This document shows positions 1 to 8,397 of a stretch of DNA of 64,000 bases, piece by piece; positions within the stretch are counted from its first letter, which is position 1, and each line of letters opens with the position of its first letter. The stretch is from Moraxellaceae bacterium (lineage in GTDB: Bacteria; Pseudomonadota; Gammaproteobacteria; Pseudomonadales; Moraxellaceae): contig JAUXVU010000020.1 in NCBI GenBank assembly GCA_030680295.1, positions 124,001 through 188,000 of the forward strand, given 5' to 3'. Below the pieces are notes generated by a model, which had not been told where the DNA came from, did no database searches, and was given only the letters and a program-made list of their open reading frames with translations. The position numbers were made by a program, and so were the translations under genes.

Positions 1-759
1 GCACTGGTAAAACCCGCTGTTGAAGGTACAAAAAATGTCTTAGCCAGCGCTAATCGCAGTCCCAGTGTACGTCGCGTGGTGTTGACTAGCAGCGTAGCTG
101 CCATCTATGGCGACAATATTGACGCACAAACACTGCCTAATTTTTGCATTGATGAAAGCCTATGGAATACCACCAGCAGCCTGACCCATAACCCGTATCA
201 ATACTCCAAAATGGCGGCAGAAAAAGTCGCTTGGGAAATGCAAAAAGCACAGCAGCAATGGGACTTAGTCACTATTAACCCAAGCTTAGTATTAGGCCCT
301 GCCTTGGCAAAAAACAGTCAGTCAGCCAGCATTGGCACGTTAAAACAAATGGCGGATGGCAGCTTGGCTTTTGGTGTACCGCATTTGGTTTTTGGCGTGG
401 TAGATGTCCGCGATGTAGCACAGGCACATATTTTAGCGGGCGACACACCCAGTGCACATGGTCGACATATTCTATGTGCGCAATCACTTAGCCTGTTGCA
501 AATTGGCCAGTGCTTACGTGGTGATTTTGGCCAATACCCATTGCCAAAGTTCGAAATTCCCAAAGCCGTAGTTTGGTTATTTGGCCCAATCCTAGGCCCA
601 GTAACACGACCTTTTATTAGTCGAAATGTTGGTTATGACATCAGCTTCAATAATCAACGCAGTTTGAGCTTAGGACTCAAATACCGCGCTCCAAAAACCA
701 CCATCGTTGAGCATTTTCAGCAGCTCATTGATGATGGTTTAATTCGTAAACGGGCTTAA
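1..759 (+). CDS. NAD(P)-dependent epimerase/dehydratase-like extended SDR, 5' end missing
   Basis: The reading frame is open from base 1, so the gene begins outside the window; about 252 codons are visible. The fragment starts after the Rossmann nucleotide-binding part, around a PAVEGTKNVL helix typical of dihydroflavonol-reductase-like extended SDRs. The catalytic serine region (TSSVAAIYG) and the YxxxK motif (YQYSK) are present, so the visible part is intact. The family reduces or epimerises hydroxy/keto groups on sugars, flavonols or sterol-like substrates; the substrate cannot be read here. The 3' end meets the convergent membrane-protein gene with a few bases of overlap. Confidence 0.85.
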   Translation, partial: ALVKPAVEGTKNVLASANRSPSVRRVVLTSSVAAIYGDNIDAQTLPNFCIDESLWNTTSSLTHNPYQYSKMAAEKVAWEMQKAQQQWDLVTINPSLVLGPALAKNSQSASIGTLKQMADGSLAFGVPHLVFGVVDVRDVAQAHILAGDTPSAHGRHILCAQSLSLLQIGQCLRGDFGQYPLPKFEIPKAVVWLFGPILGPVTRPFISRNVGYDISFNNQRSLSLGLKYRAPKTTIVEHFQQLIDDGLIRKRA

Positions 760-1208
760 GTCTTAGGGGCGTCATCATCGACTTTGGAGCTAACCACTTC
801 ACCTTCGATGATGTCGCCTTCCCCGCTAGCCTGATGCGGTGGCGCTTGGCTAGTCTGCCCTTGTTGCTGCTGGGCACGACGTAGCGCTTCCGCAAACTGA
901 CCTTGGCGTTTACGCAAGACAAATACCGATAACAAACTGGCCGCGCCAACACCGGCAATCGCCATGATGGATAAGGCTAGTCCCGGCAGGAACACCAGCA
1001 AGGCCAGCCACCACGGCCACAACCACACCTGAATGGCACCGACAAAACCAAGCACGGTGGCCACTAGCGGCAACCACATTACCAACAGCACGGATAACAG
1101 CACCGACAGCAGCAAGTTCCACTGCACATAGTCGGTAAAGAAGGCCATTAAACCGGCCAGCTGGATGATCATGACCACCAGCCTTAGCAATAACATTGTG
1201 GTTTTCAC
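756..1208 (-). CDS. Small integral membrane protein with charged C-terminal tail
   Basis: A 150-residue protein with three hydrophobic stretches (about residues 5-24, 31-59 and 62-98), followed by a basic and Gln-rich segment and an acidic C-terminus. This resembles FxsA/phage-T7-exclusion-like or generic inner-membrane proteins, but I do not recognise a family with confidence. The first codon is GTG; an ATG four codons later is an alternative start. It converges on the SDR gene with a 4-base overlap and diverges from the arsC-like gene 51 bases away. Confidence 0.6.
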   Translation of the reverse strand: MKTTMLLLRLVVMIIQLAGLMAFFTDYVQWNLLLSVLLSVLLVMWLPLVATVLGFVGAIQVWLWPWWLALLVFLPGLALSIMAIAGVGAASLLSVFVLRKRQGQFAEALRRAQQQQGQTSQAPPHQASGEGDIIEGEVVSSKVDDDAPKT

Positions 1209-1259
1209 CGCACGCCCCTTGTGTTTTGATGGCCCATTCTAGCCTGATGAGGACACAAA

Positions 1260-1619
1260 GTGATTAGCCTGATTCATAACCCGCGTTGCTCCAAGTCTCG
1301 CCAAGCACTGGAAATGCTGACTCAGTATGCTGATCAGCATGATTCTGCTATCGAGATTATTGACTACCAGAAGCAGCCCTTAGATGTTGCCGCACTAACA
1401 AAACTGCAGCGAGTGCTTGGTCTTCCGGTCATGGAAATGCTGCGCAGCAATGAATCATTGCTAAAAGAGCAGAACATTAATCTTGCGGCACTGAATGACA
1501 ACGAGTTGTTGGCGTTGCTAGCCGAGCACCCTGTGTTATTACAACGCCCGATTGTGATTCAAGGTGACCGAGCCATTATTGCCCGACCACCTGAAGTGCT
1601 ACATGGCTGGCTGATTTAG
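1260..1619 (+). CDS. arsC: ArsC-family (glutaredoxin-dependent) arsenate reductase-like protein
   Basis: A 119-residue thioredoxin-fold protein of the ArsC/Spx superfamily, the usual length for this group. The N-terminal HNPRCSKSRQAL motif carries the catalytic cysteine (about residue 10) and the C-terminal RPIVIQGDRAIIARPPE motif matches the family. ArsC enzymes reduce arsenate to arsenite using glutathione and glutaredoxin. The start codon is GTG. There is no arsR, arsB or acr3 next to it, so it is a solitary housekeeping copy rather than part of an arsenic island. Its end overlaps the convergent hydrolase gene by 4 bases. Confidence 0.88.
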   Translation: MISLIHNPRCSKSRQALEMLTQYADQHDSAIEIIDYQKQPLDVAALTKLQRVLGLPVMEMLRSNESLLKEQNINLAALNDNELLALLAEHPVLLQRPIVIQGDRAIIARPPEVLHGWLI

Positions 1620-3103
1620 CAACCATCTAAAATATCGGTACATAGTTGTCGCTGACCATTACGGCTAGGGAAGTCACGTGCTGAGCGTGAGTGAAAACTA
1701 AAACGCTCACGCCAGGCATCATCTGCCAATAAACGACTATCGGCATCGGCAAAGCCGACTTCACCGGCGCGCTTTAGCCAACGGTCAAACCAAGCTAGTG
1801 AATAGTGCTCCGCCATGGGTCGACCCCAACCACCCACACAGCGGTTATCCACCACTTCCGGGCACCACGAGCTGGTTGGGAACAACGGAATTTGCGACCA
1901 TTCAAAGTGGGTGCTGCCACGGATAGTGAACTCCATCACTGGTAAACTGGCCTGCTGCCATCCGCGGAAAGCACCAAGCTTAGCTTCTGGGTCTGGCACT
2001 TCTCGGTAGGGCATCGTTAGAATGCCATATTCACTGGTTTGCCCCATTGCCGGCACTCTTGGTACTACAGCTGGAGTATCACCATCCCCACTATTGGGTG
2101 AGTTCAAGCTATCCCAACCCACAGCAACTTTCACCGGATTAATACTATCGATTTGGCCCGGCCAAGGCTCAGCGCCAACCGCGCCATAACTCTGCACCAC
2201 ACTGACACCGGTTGCCCCTAGTGAGTGCCCCGCAATGCCTAAACGATCTAAATCAAGTACCGCATGCTGTGGATTAAAGGGTGTGGTAACCGTGGCATAA
2301 CTGGCCGCGCAGGTCAGGTTATGTGGGTATGGGGTATCCGGTGTTGAGCGAAAGAAATCAATGGCATCCACCAAGCCTTCCCAAAACACGGCTGGGTTGA
2401 TGTTAGTGCCCTGACCAAATGCCGGCGTTTGCTGATCTGAGCGACCTTGTCCGCGCGGATCAAACGTCATCACCGCATAACCAGAGCGCACCAAGGCCTG
2501 TGCCATCCACCAATACAACGGCTCTGGTGCTTGAATAGAACCATTCAGGATAACCACATTTGGCAAGTTGCTGACATCTCCTTTGGGCTTCCACACCCGA
2601 CCACTCAAGCGTGCGCAGTCGCGGTCATAAAACACCACTGGCTCCACATCTGCTTCGTTTTCATAAAAGCTGTCCACGCCGGGATAACGAAACGGATCAC
2701 CTGCACACGGCAGCGCATGCGTGCCACAGAGCGGTGTTAATGGCGTGTTGAGTGAAACGCTTGAAGGTGGGCTGGCTAATAACCAACTCGGGTCAGTAAT
2801 GGCACGCATGGCATAACTACCAAGATTGCCTAAGCTTTGCTGCAACAAACGTAGCATAAAAACTGGGTTGGTCACCTGCTCTAGCGGTGCTTCGCTAACA
2901 CGAGCAAAGTTAGTCAATTCACACTGAATAAACTCCGGGGTTGACGCTTCATAGGTGCCACATAAGGTGTCACGCTGACCCACAGGCACTGGGTCTGGCT
3001 GAACGTCAGGGTTAGGACTTGGCGGAGCATTCGTTAGTGAATCAGACTCAGACCCACAAGCAAGCAGCAATAGGCAGGCAGTCAAAATGGCTAGGTGGCG
3101 CAT
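1616..3103 (-). CDS. Predicted lipoprotein alpha/beta hydrolase
   Basis: A 495-residue protein with a lipoprotein signal peptide (LLLLAC, lipid cysteine at about residue 16) and a Ser/Pro/Asp-rich linker. The hydrolase domain has an oxyanion/turn segment DPRGQGRS (about 215-222), the nucleophile elbow GHSLG (292-296) and a late histidine in the RGSTHFEW segment. It is therefore probably an envelope-attached esterase or peptidase of the alpha/beta-hydrolase fold; the substrate is unknown. It is monocistronic, with the XRE regulator gene 72 bases upstream on the same strand. Confidence 0.75.
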   Translation of the reverse strand: MRHLAILTACLLLLACGSESDSLTNAPPSPNPDVQPDPVPVGQRDTLCGTYEASTPEFIQCELTNFARVSEAPLEQVTNPVFMLRLLQQSLGNLGSYAMRAITDPSWLLASPPSSVSLNTPLTPLCGTHALPCAGDPFRYPGVDSFYENEADVEPVVFYDRDCARLSGRVWKPKGDVSNLPNVVILNGSIQAPEPLYWWMAQALVRSGYAVMTFDPRGQGRSDQQTPAFGQGTNINPAVFWEGLVDAIDFFRSTPDTPYPHNLTCAASYATVTTPFNPQHAVLDLDRLGIAGHSLGATGVSVVQSYGAVGAEPWPGQIDSINPVKVAVGWDSLNSPNSGDGDTPAVVPRVPAMGQTSEYGILTMPYREVPDPEAKLGAFRGWQQASLPVMEFTIRGSTHFEWSQIPLFPTSSWCPEVVDNRCVGGWGRPMAEHYSLAWFDRWLKRAGEVGFADADSRLLADDAWRERFSFHSRSARDFPSRNGQRQLCTDILDGC

Positions 3104-3175
3104 GGGAAGTTACTCATGTTCTTTTTATTTTGAGCAACCCTAAAACGTCCCATTGAATTAAGCAAGGGAACAGCG

Positions 3176-3523
3176 TTATTTCTGCTTTTGCAGTGTCTGT
3201 AAAATCTCCAAGGCTGACTTACGCTGCGACGGCGACATGGTGGCAAAAATGAGCTGTAGCTGCTGGCTTTGATGACCATAATGCTGAGGCAGTTCGCGCA
3301 ATGCGGTGTTGGCATCAGGCGCTGCTTCAAGCGCTAAAAACAGCTCACTGGCCGGCACCTGCAACGCAGCGCAAAGTTTTAATAATGTGCCAATCGGCGG
3401 GTCGATCACACCACGTTCAATACGCGAAATATTTCCACCAGACATGCCAGCTTCGTAGGCCAGCGCCTCAAGCGTTAGCCCTTTTTGTTCTCGTAGTGCG
3501 CGAATGACGTTACCGATTTTCAT
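3176..3523 (-). CDS. XRE-family helix-turn-helix regulator
   Basis: A 115-residue protein with an N-terminal Cro/CI-type HTH (about residues 5-60: IRALREQKGLTLEALAYEAG, then the GNISRIERG recognition segment). The remaining ~50 residues form a short polar domain with no recognised sensor motif. A near-perfect inverted repeat lies just upstream at 3541-3563, a natural candidate for autoregulation. It is divergent from the zinc-ribbon gene that follows. Confidence 0.82.
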   Translation of the reverse strand: MKIGNVIRALREQKGLTLEALAYEAGMSGGNISRIERGVIDPPIGTLLKLCAALQVPASELFLALEAAPDANTALRELPQHYGHQSQQLQLIFATMSPSQRKSALEILQTLQKQK

Positions 3524-3540
3524 CGGACCAGTGTGCTAAA

Positions 3541-3563
3541 CGTTTTGCATTAGACGCAAAGCG
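3541..3563. promoter_or_regulatory. Inverted repeat in the XRE / zinc-ribbon divergent promoter
   Basis: CGTTTTGC (3541-3548), a 7-base spacer and GCAAAGCG (3556-3563) form an 8-base inverted repeat with one mismatch. It sits 18 bases before the XRE start codon, between two divergent genes. Position and symmetry fit an operator for the dimeric HTH protein; binding is an inference. Confidence 0.45.
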
Positions 3564-3614
3564 CTATACGCTAATTTGGAAAACTATTTTTGCATATGGC
3601 GCAAGGAAGCCGCT

Positions 3615-3893
3615 ATGCCAACACTCATTTCAGTGCAATGCACCAACTGCCATTTAGGTGGATTAGTCGTGCCGAATTATTCCCAACTTTGGTTAATTCG
3701 TTACGGCACCGGTTATTGCAAACAGTGCCAGCGCTTTCATCATGTGCCGTGGCCGGAAAGCTCATCACCATATTGTCATCTACACCCGGACCAGCTTTTA
3801 AGCCCATGGCAGCTAGGCAATCCCTGCCCACGCTGTGGTGGTGACCTATGCGAAGCCCCAAATGAACTTCGCATAGATCTGAGCGTAGTTTAG
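3615..3893 (+). CDS. Small protein with two zinc-ribbon-like cysteine pairs
   Basis: A 92-residue protein from the ATG at 3615, preferred over the frame-open start at 3576 because AAGGA lies just before it. It contains CTNC and CKQC pairs in the first half and a late CPRC plus a single cysteine, so one or two zinc ribbons are likely. Part of the sequence (WLIRYGTGYCKQCQRFHHVP) could bind metal through cysteine and histidine. I do not recognise a named family. It diverges from the XRE gene and converges on the carboxylase alpha-subunit gene with a 4-base overlap. Confidence 0.6.
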   Translation: MPTLISVQCTNCHLGGLVVPNYSQLWLIRYGTGYCKQCQRFHHVPWPESSSPYCHLHPDQLLSPWQLGNPCPRCGGDLCEAPNELRIDLSVV

Positions 3894-5896
3894 GCCTCTG
3901 CCACAGGGGTTAGCTGCACCAGCAAGGAACGCAAAGCAACTTGCGCACCGGCACTAGCGGTGACCAGCTCAACAGTCCCATCAACCGGTGCTTGAATGCG
4001 GAACTCCATTTTCATGGCTTCCAGTACCAGCAACAAATCACCCTTGGCCACTTGCTGACCAACGGCTACGGACACCGCGATCACCTTGCCATCAATCGGC
4101 GCCAGAATACGGCCATCACTGCCGGCTTCGGCAGTTTGTGCTGGCTCGTGCGTGGCATCTTCGTAGGCAGCAGTGACACCTTCGGTAGCCAACCACACGG
4201 CATGCTGCGAACGCGCAAACCAAGCATGTCGACGTTGACCATTCAGCACATAGTCCACACGATGTTGGTCACAGGCTAATAAAGTCAGCTCAATGGCAGG
4301 CTGCTCAGTGTCATCAATGCTGACTGTAAATTGCTGCCCTTCTTGCGACACATCCAACAGGGTCAGTTCATCATCCTGACGTAGCTTGATTAAGGTTGGT
4401 GTGTGGTTGGCACTGTGCCAGCCCAGCAGGCTTTCATCCAAATCATGCGTCTGCTTTAACAACTCAGCATCAGTCTGCAATAAAACTGCCGCGGCTAAGG
4501 CGCGATGTGCTTCATTGGGTTTTGCCAAGGCGGTAATACGCTCTGCCGGAAACTCTTCAGCAATAAAACCAGTTGTCACGCCCGGTCCTTGGAACTCAGC
4601 ATGCGACAGCAGCTGAATCAGGAAGTCACGGTTGCTGGCCAAGCCTAAAAAAGCGGTGTCATGCAGCATATTGATCAGCTTTTTGATGGCTTGTTCACGG
4701 GTCGGCGCCCAGGCCATCAGCTTGCCTTGCAGTGAGTCATAAAACGGTGAAATCACACCGCCTTCAATCACACAATGGTCTGCACGCAAACCATCACCTT
4801 GCGGTACCGACCAAGCCAGAATTTTGCCGGTTTGTGGCAGGAAGCCACGCGCTGGATCTTCGGCACATAAACGCACTTCAATGGCATGACCATAACGACG
4901 TGCATTCACTTCTTCTTGTGTCATTGGCAAAGGCTGACCCTGTGCCACTTGCAACTGCCAGCTGACTAAATCCAAGTCATAAATCAGTTCAGTGACCGGG
5001 TGCTCAACCTGCAAACGCGTGTTCATTTCCAGGAAATAAAACTCGCCATTGGCCGCCAGCATAAATTCGACCGTACCTGCGCCGACATAATTCACTGCCT
5101 TGGCGGCGGCCACGGCGGCTGCACCCATACGGGCTCGCAGGTCTGGGTCCACCGCGGGCGATGGCGCCTCTTCAATCACTTTTTGGTTGCGACGCTGCAC
5201 CGAGCAATCACGCTCACCTAAATGCACGACATTGCCGTGACGGTCACCAAACACCTGAATTTCAACGTGACGGGCATTCAGTACCGCTTTTTCAATCAGC
5301 AACTGGCCATCACCAAAAGCATTTAACGCCTCACTACGGGCGGACTGAATCGCTGCTTTTAATTCTTCGGCCTGATGCACCAAACGCATGCCACGACCAC
5401 CACCACCGGAAGCCGCTTTCACCATGACGGGCAGGCCGACCTTAATGGCCTCTGCAACCAACAGGTCGTCTTCCTGACCGGCTCCTTGATAACCGGGCAC
5501 ACAGGGCACATTGGCGGCAATCATGCGTTCTTTGGACGCACTTTTGTTGCCCATGGCCTCAATCGCATCCGGATCAGGACCGATAAAAACCAAGCCCGCT
5601 TCCTGCACGGCACGAGCAAAATCATCACGCTCAGACAAGAAACCATAACCGGGGTGAATGGCACCGGCACCGGTAGCTTTTGCCGCGGCAATTAACTTGT
5701 CGATGCACAAATAGGACTCGCCAACAGGGCCTGGACCAATACACCAAGCGGTGTCGGCTTCACGCACATGCAGGGCGTTTTTATCCGCTTCGGAATACAC
5801 CGCTACCGTGCGGTAACCGGCCTTGCGGCAACCACGAATAATACGTGCTGCAATTTCGCCACGATTGGCAATGAGTACACAATCAAACAAACTCAT
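3890..5896 (-). CDS. atuF: Acyl-CoA carboxylase alpha subunit (biotin carboxylase + biotin carrier), geranyl/methylcrotonyl-CoA type
   Basis: A 668-residue biotin-dependent carboxylase subunit. Domain order: biotin-carboxylase N-domain (LIANRGEIAARI near the start), ATP-grasp with KAASGGGGRGMR and EMNTRLQVEHPVTE, BC C-domain, a BT-like linker, and a biotinyl domain with the lysine in LEAMKMEF near the C-terminus. It carboxylates biotin with ATP and bicarbonate for the partner at 6762-8387. Length and neighbours match AtuF/LiuD. Because the partner looks geranyl-CoA-type I favour atuF, but the alpha subunit alone cannot separate geranyl from methylcrotonyl specificity. Its ATG overlaps the stop of the hydratase gene, showing translational coupling. 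Confidence 0.85.
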   Translation of the reverse strand: MSLFDCVLIANRGEIAARIIRGCRKAGYRTVAVYSEADKNALHVREADTAWCIGPGPVGESYLCIDKLIAAAKATGAGAIHPGYGFLSERDDFARAVQEAGLVFIGPDPDAIEAMGNKSASKERMIAANVPCVPGYQGAGQEDDLLVAEAIKVGLPVMVKAASGGGGRGMRLVHQAEELKAAIQSARSEALNAFGDGQLLIEKAVLNARHVEIQVFGDRHGNVVHLGERDCSVQRRNQKVIEEAPSPAVDPDLRARMGAAAVAAAKAVNYVGAGTVEFMLAANGEFYFLEMNTRLQVEHPVTELIYDLDLVSWQLQVAQGQPLPMTQEEVNARRYGHAIEVRLCAEDPARGFLPQTGKILAWSVPQGDGLRADHCVIEGGVISPFYDSLQGKLMAWAPTREQAIKKLINMLHDTAFLGLASNRDFLIQLLSHAEFQGPGVTTGFIAEEFPAERITALAKPNEAHRALAAAVLLQTDAELLKQTHDLDESLLGWHSANHTPTLIKLRQDDELTLLDVSQEGQQFTVSIDDTEQPAIELTLLACDQHRVDYVLNGQRRHAWFARSQHAVWLATEGVTAAYEDATHEPAQTAEAGSDGRILAPIDGKVIAVSVAVGQQVAKGDLLLVLEAMKMEFRIQAPVDGTVELVTASAGAQVALRSLLVQLTPVAEA

Positions 5897-6759
5897 GCCG
5901 AAGCCTCCTGAGCAGTCACTGGGGTCAATAAACGCGCTACATCATCTGCTGAAATGGTACGAGCCCAACTTGCTGCCCGCTTTTGCATAAAGGCGCCAAT
6001 ACCTTCGGGTGCCTCACTGCTACGTGCACAGGCAGCAAAGTGGTCCGCCGCCTGATCAAGCACCGCATCCGGGTCAATCTGGCCCACACTTAACACAATG
6101 GCTTTACTACGCGCGTTGGCCGATGGCGCACAGCGCAACACCTGAGTCAGGTTACGTACCAAGGCATCAGTCAACGCCGCTTCATCACTAAACACTTCAT
6201 GCACCAAACCCAAACGTAGCGCTTCGTTGCCATCAAACTGAGCACTGGTCAGCACCAAACGACGGGCTTGTGTCAGGCCTATGCGTTGCACCACAAAAGG
6301 GGCGATCTGAGCCGGTGGTAAACCACGTGAGGTTTCGGGCATGCCAAACTTGGTGCCGGTATGCGCCAAGGCAATATCAGAGACACAGGCCAAACCAAAA
6401 CCACCACCTAACACACCCCCTTCACAGACGGTAATCAGCACTTGTGGAATAGCTTCAGCAGCACGCAACAACTCGCCAAAACGACGATTGATGCCAACAA
6501 TAGGGTCCGGCTGGCCAGCTGTTGGTGCATTGGCTGCATCAGCAAACACACCTTTTAAGTCGGCACCAGCGCAGAAGTGGCCACCGCGGCTGCGCATCAG
6601 CACCACACGCACATCATGGCGTGAACTTAGCTCGGCAAACAAAGCCTGCAGGGCATCGACCATATCCGGCGTTAAGGCATTACGTGCTTCGGGACGATTT
6701 AAGGTCACCGTTATCACGCCAGTATCAGCATCAAATTGAGTTAGAACAGACGTTGTCAT
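5893..6759 (-). CDS. atuE: Enoyl-CoA hydratase, AtuE/LiuC-like (isohexenylglutaconyl- or methylglutaconyl-CoA hydratase)
   Basis: A 288-residue crotonase-fold protein. The first oxyanion-hole segment is GGHFCAGADLKG (about 60-71), the second is GGVLGGGFGLACVSD, and a family Glu lies in KFGMPETSRGLPPAQIAPF. The segment from GGGFGLACVSD through PAQIAPFVVQRIGLTQARR resembles the AtuE group more than generic FadB-type hydratases. It would hydrate the carboxylated, unsaturated acyl-CoA made by the adjacent carboxylase. It overlaps atuF by 4 bases and lies 2 bases after the carboxyltransferase gene, in the middle of a tight operon. Confidence 0.82.
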   Translation of the reverse strand: MTTSVLTQFDADTGVITVTLNRPEARNALTPDMVDALQALFAELSSRHDVRVVLMRSRGGHFCAGADLKGVFADAANAPTAGQPDPIVGINRRFGELLRAAEAIPQVLITVCEGGVLGGGFGLACVSDIALAHTGTKFGMPETSRGLPPAQIAPFVVQRIGLTQARRLVLTSAQFDGNEALRLGLVHEVFSDEAALTDALVRNLTQVLRCAPSANARSKAIVLSVGQIDPDAVLDQAADHFAACARSSEAPEGIGAFMQKRAASWARTISADDVARLLTPVTAQEASA

Positions 6760-6761
6760 GA

Positions 6762-8387
6762 TTAGAACCTCGCTACGCCAAAGCTATTGCTGCGGAGTTC
6801 GCGACGCTGTGCTTCGCGGCAAACGGATAAGGTCAGCGCCAATACCCGACGGCTGTCACGCGGATCAATAATGCCGTCATCAAATAGGCGCGCTGAGGCC
6901 GCAAATGGGTGCGAGTCTTCATCGAACTTATTGATAATTTGCATCTCCAGCATTTTCAAAATGGCTTCGTCTTGCTCGCCAATTTCTTTGCCCTGTTTGA
7001 TCCATTTTTCGCGAGTAATAATCGACATCACCTTCGCTGCTTGTTCACCACCCATCACGGCGGTGCGGCTGTTAGGCCAAGCAAAAATAAAGTGCGGACC
7101 AAAACCACGGCCACACATGCCGTAGTTGCCGGCACCAAACGAGCCGCCCATCACCAAGGTGATTTGCGGCACGGTGGCATTGGCCACGGCCTGAATCATT
7201 TTTGAACCATGTTTGACAATACCGCCCTGCTCAGACGCTGAACCCACCATATAACCGGTGGTGTTCATCAAATAAATAATGGGCAGGTTGGCATGGCAGC
7301 ACAGTTGAATAAATTGACCGGCCTTGGTGGCACCGGCGGTGGTAATCGGGCCATTATTGGAAATAATGCCAACAGCATGGCCATCAATGACGGCACGGCC
7401 ACACACGGTTTGTTTGTCGTACTCACTCTTGAATTCCAAGAACTCAGAGTCATCAACTAAACGGGCAATAACTTCGCGGCAGTCATAAGGTTTACGATAG
7501 TCGGCAGGCACCACACCACAGAGTTCATCCATGCCATAACGTGGGGCTTTTACCGGCAAACGTGGCACGTCGGGTTTGTCGGCATTCCAGTTCAAACCAC
7601 GCACAATCTCACGCGCCAAACGAATGGCATCAGCGTCATTTTCCGCTAAAAATTCGGCCGTACCGGCTTGCTGGCAATGCATCTCGGCACCACCTAAATC
7701 TTCATCAATGGCAATTTCACCAGTAGCTGCTTTCAGCAAGGGTGGGCCAGCCAAAAACACCTTGGCGTTTTTGCGCACCATCACCACATAGTCAGACAGG
7801 CCCGGCATATACGCACCACCGGCGGTGGATGAGCCATGCACAATGGTGACCTGTGGAATACCAGCGGCGGACAAACGCGCTTGGTTAGCAAAGGTGGTGC
7901 CGCCTGGAATGAATAGCTCGGCCTGATACATTAAGTTGGCACCACCGGACTCAATCAGTGACACCACTGGCAGTTTTTGCTGCAGGGCAATTTGTTGCAG
8001 ACGCAGTGTTTTTTGCACACCAAATGGCGTCATGGTGCCGCCTTTAATGGCGGAGTTAGAGGCCACAATCATGCAGCGCACACCTTCGACATAACCGATG
8101 CCGGCAATAGTGTTACCACCGGCCAAAGAGCCGTCTTTGTCATCATGCATTTTGTAGCCGCACAGCGTGGACAGCTCTAAAAATGGTGAGCCGCGGTCTA
8201 GCAATAAATGCACACGCTCACGCGGCAACATCTGACCACGCTTGTGATATTTGGCTCGTGCTTTTTCTTCGGTGGCACGCACACTGGCTTCCACATCGCG
8301 CAGCGCCGTAATGGCGGCCAACATGCCTTCACGGTTGCTGGCGAAGGTCTCATCGGCGGTATTAACCCGTGATTCTAAAATAGTCAT
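6762..8387 (-). CDS. atuC: Acyl-CoA carboxylase beta subunit (carboxyltransferase), geranyl-CoA-carboxylase-like
   Basis: A 541-residue carboxyltransferase with both crotonase-like halves: N-half with ESGGANL and GSSTAGGAYMPG, C-half with GPITTAGATKAG, GGSFGAGNYGMCGRG and a late REKWIKQGKE segment. It transfers CO2 from biotin to the gamma-methyl carbon of a 3-methyl-2-enoyl-CoA. The region after ESGGANL lacks the LPRQDEVFPDR-type stretch that I remember from methylcrotonyl-CoA carboxylase beta (LiuB), and the HGSSTAGGAY...GLSDYVVMV segment resembles AtuC, so geranyl-CoA-type specificity is favoured. This rests on remembered family sequences, not an alignment. It is 10 bases after the AtuA-like gene and 2 before the hydratase gene. 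Confidence 0.83.
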   Translation of the reverse strand: MTILESRVNTADETFASNREGMLAAITALRDVEASVRATEEKARAKYHKRGQMLPRERVHLLLDRGSPFLELSTLCGYKMHDDKDGSLAGGNTIAGIGYVEGVRCMIVASNSAIKGGTMTPFGVQKTLRLQQIALQQKLPVVSLIESGGANLMYQAELFIPGGTTFANQARLSAAGIPQVTIVHGSSTAGGAYMPGLSDYVVMVRKNAKVFLAGPPLLKAATGEIAIDEDLGGAEMHCQQAGTAEFLAENDADAIRLAREIVRGLNWNADKPDVPRLPVKAPRYGMDELCGVVPADYRKPYDCREVIARLVDDSEFLEFKSEYDKQTVCGRAVIDGHAVGIISNNGPITTAGATKAGQFIQLCCHANLPIIYLMNTTGYMVGSASEQGGIVKHGSKMIQAVANATVPQITLVMGGSFGAGNYGMCGRGFGPHFIFAWPNSRTAVMGGEQAAKVMSIITREKWIKQGKEIGEQDEAILKMLEMQIINKFDEDSHPFAASARLFDDGIIDPRDSRRVLALTLSVCREAQRRELRSNSFGVARF

Positions 8388-8397
8388 AACAACAGTC

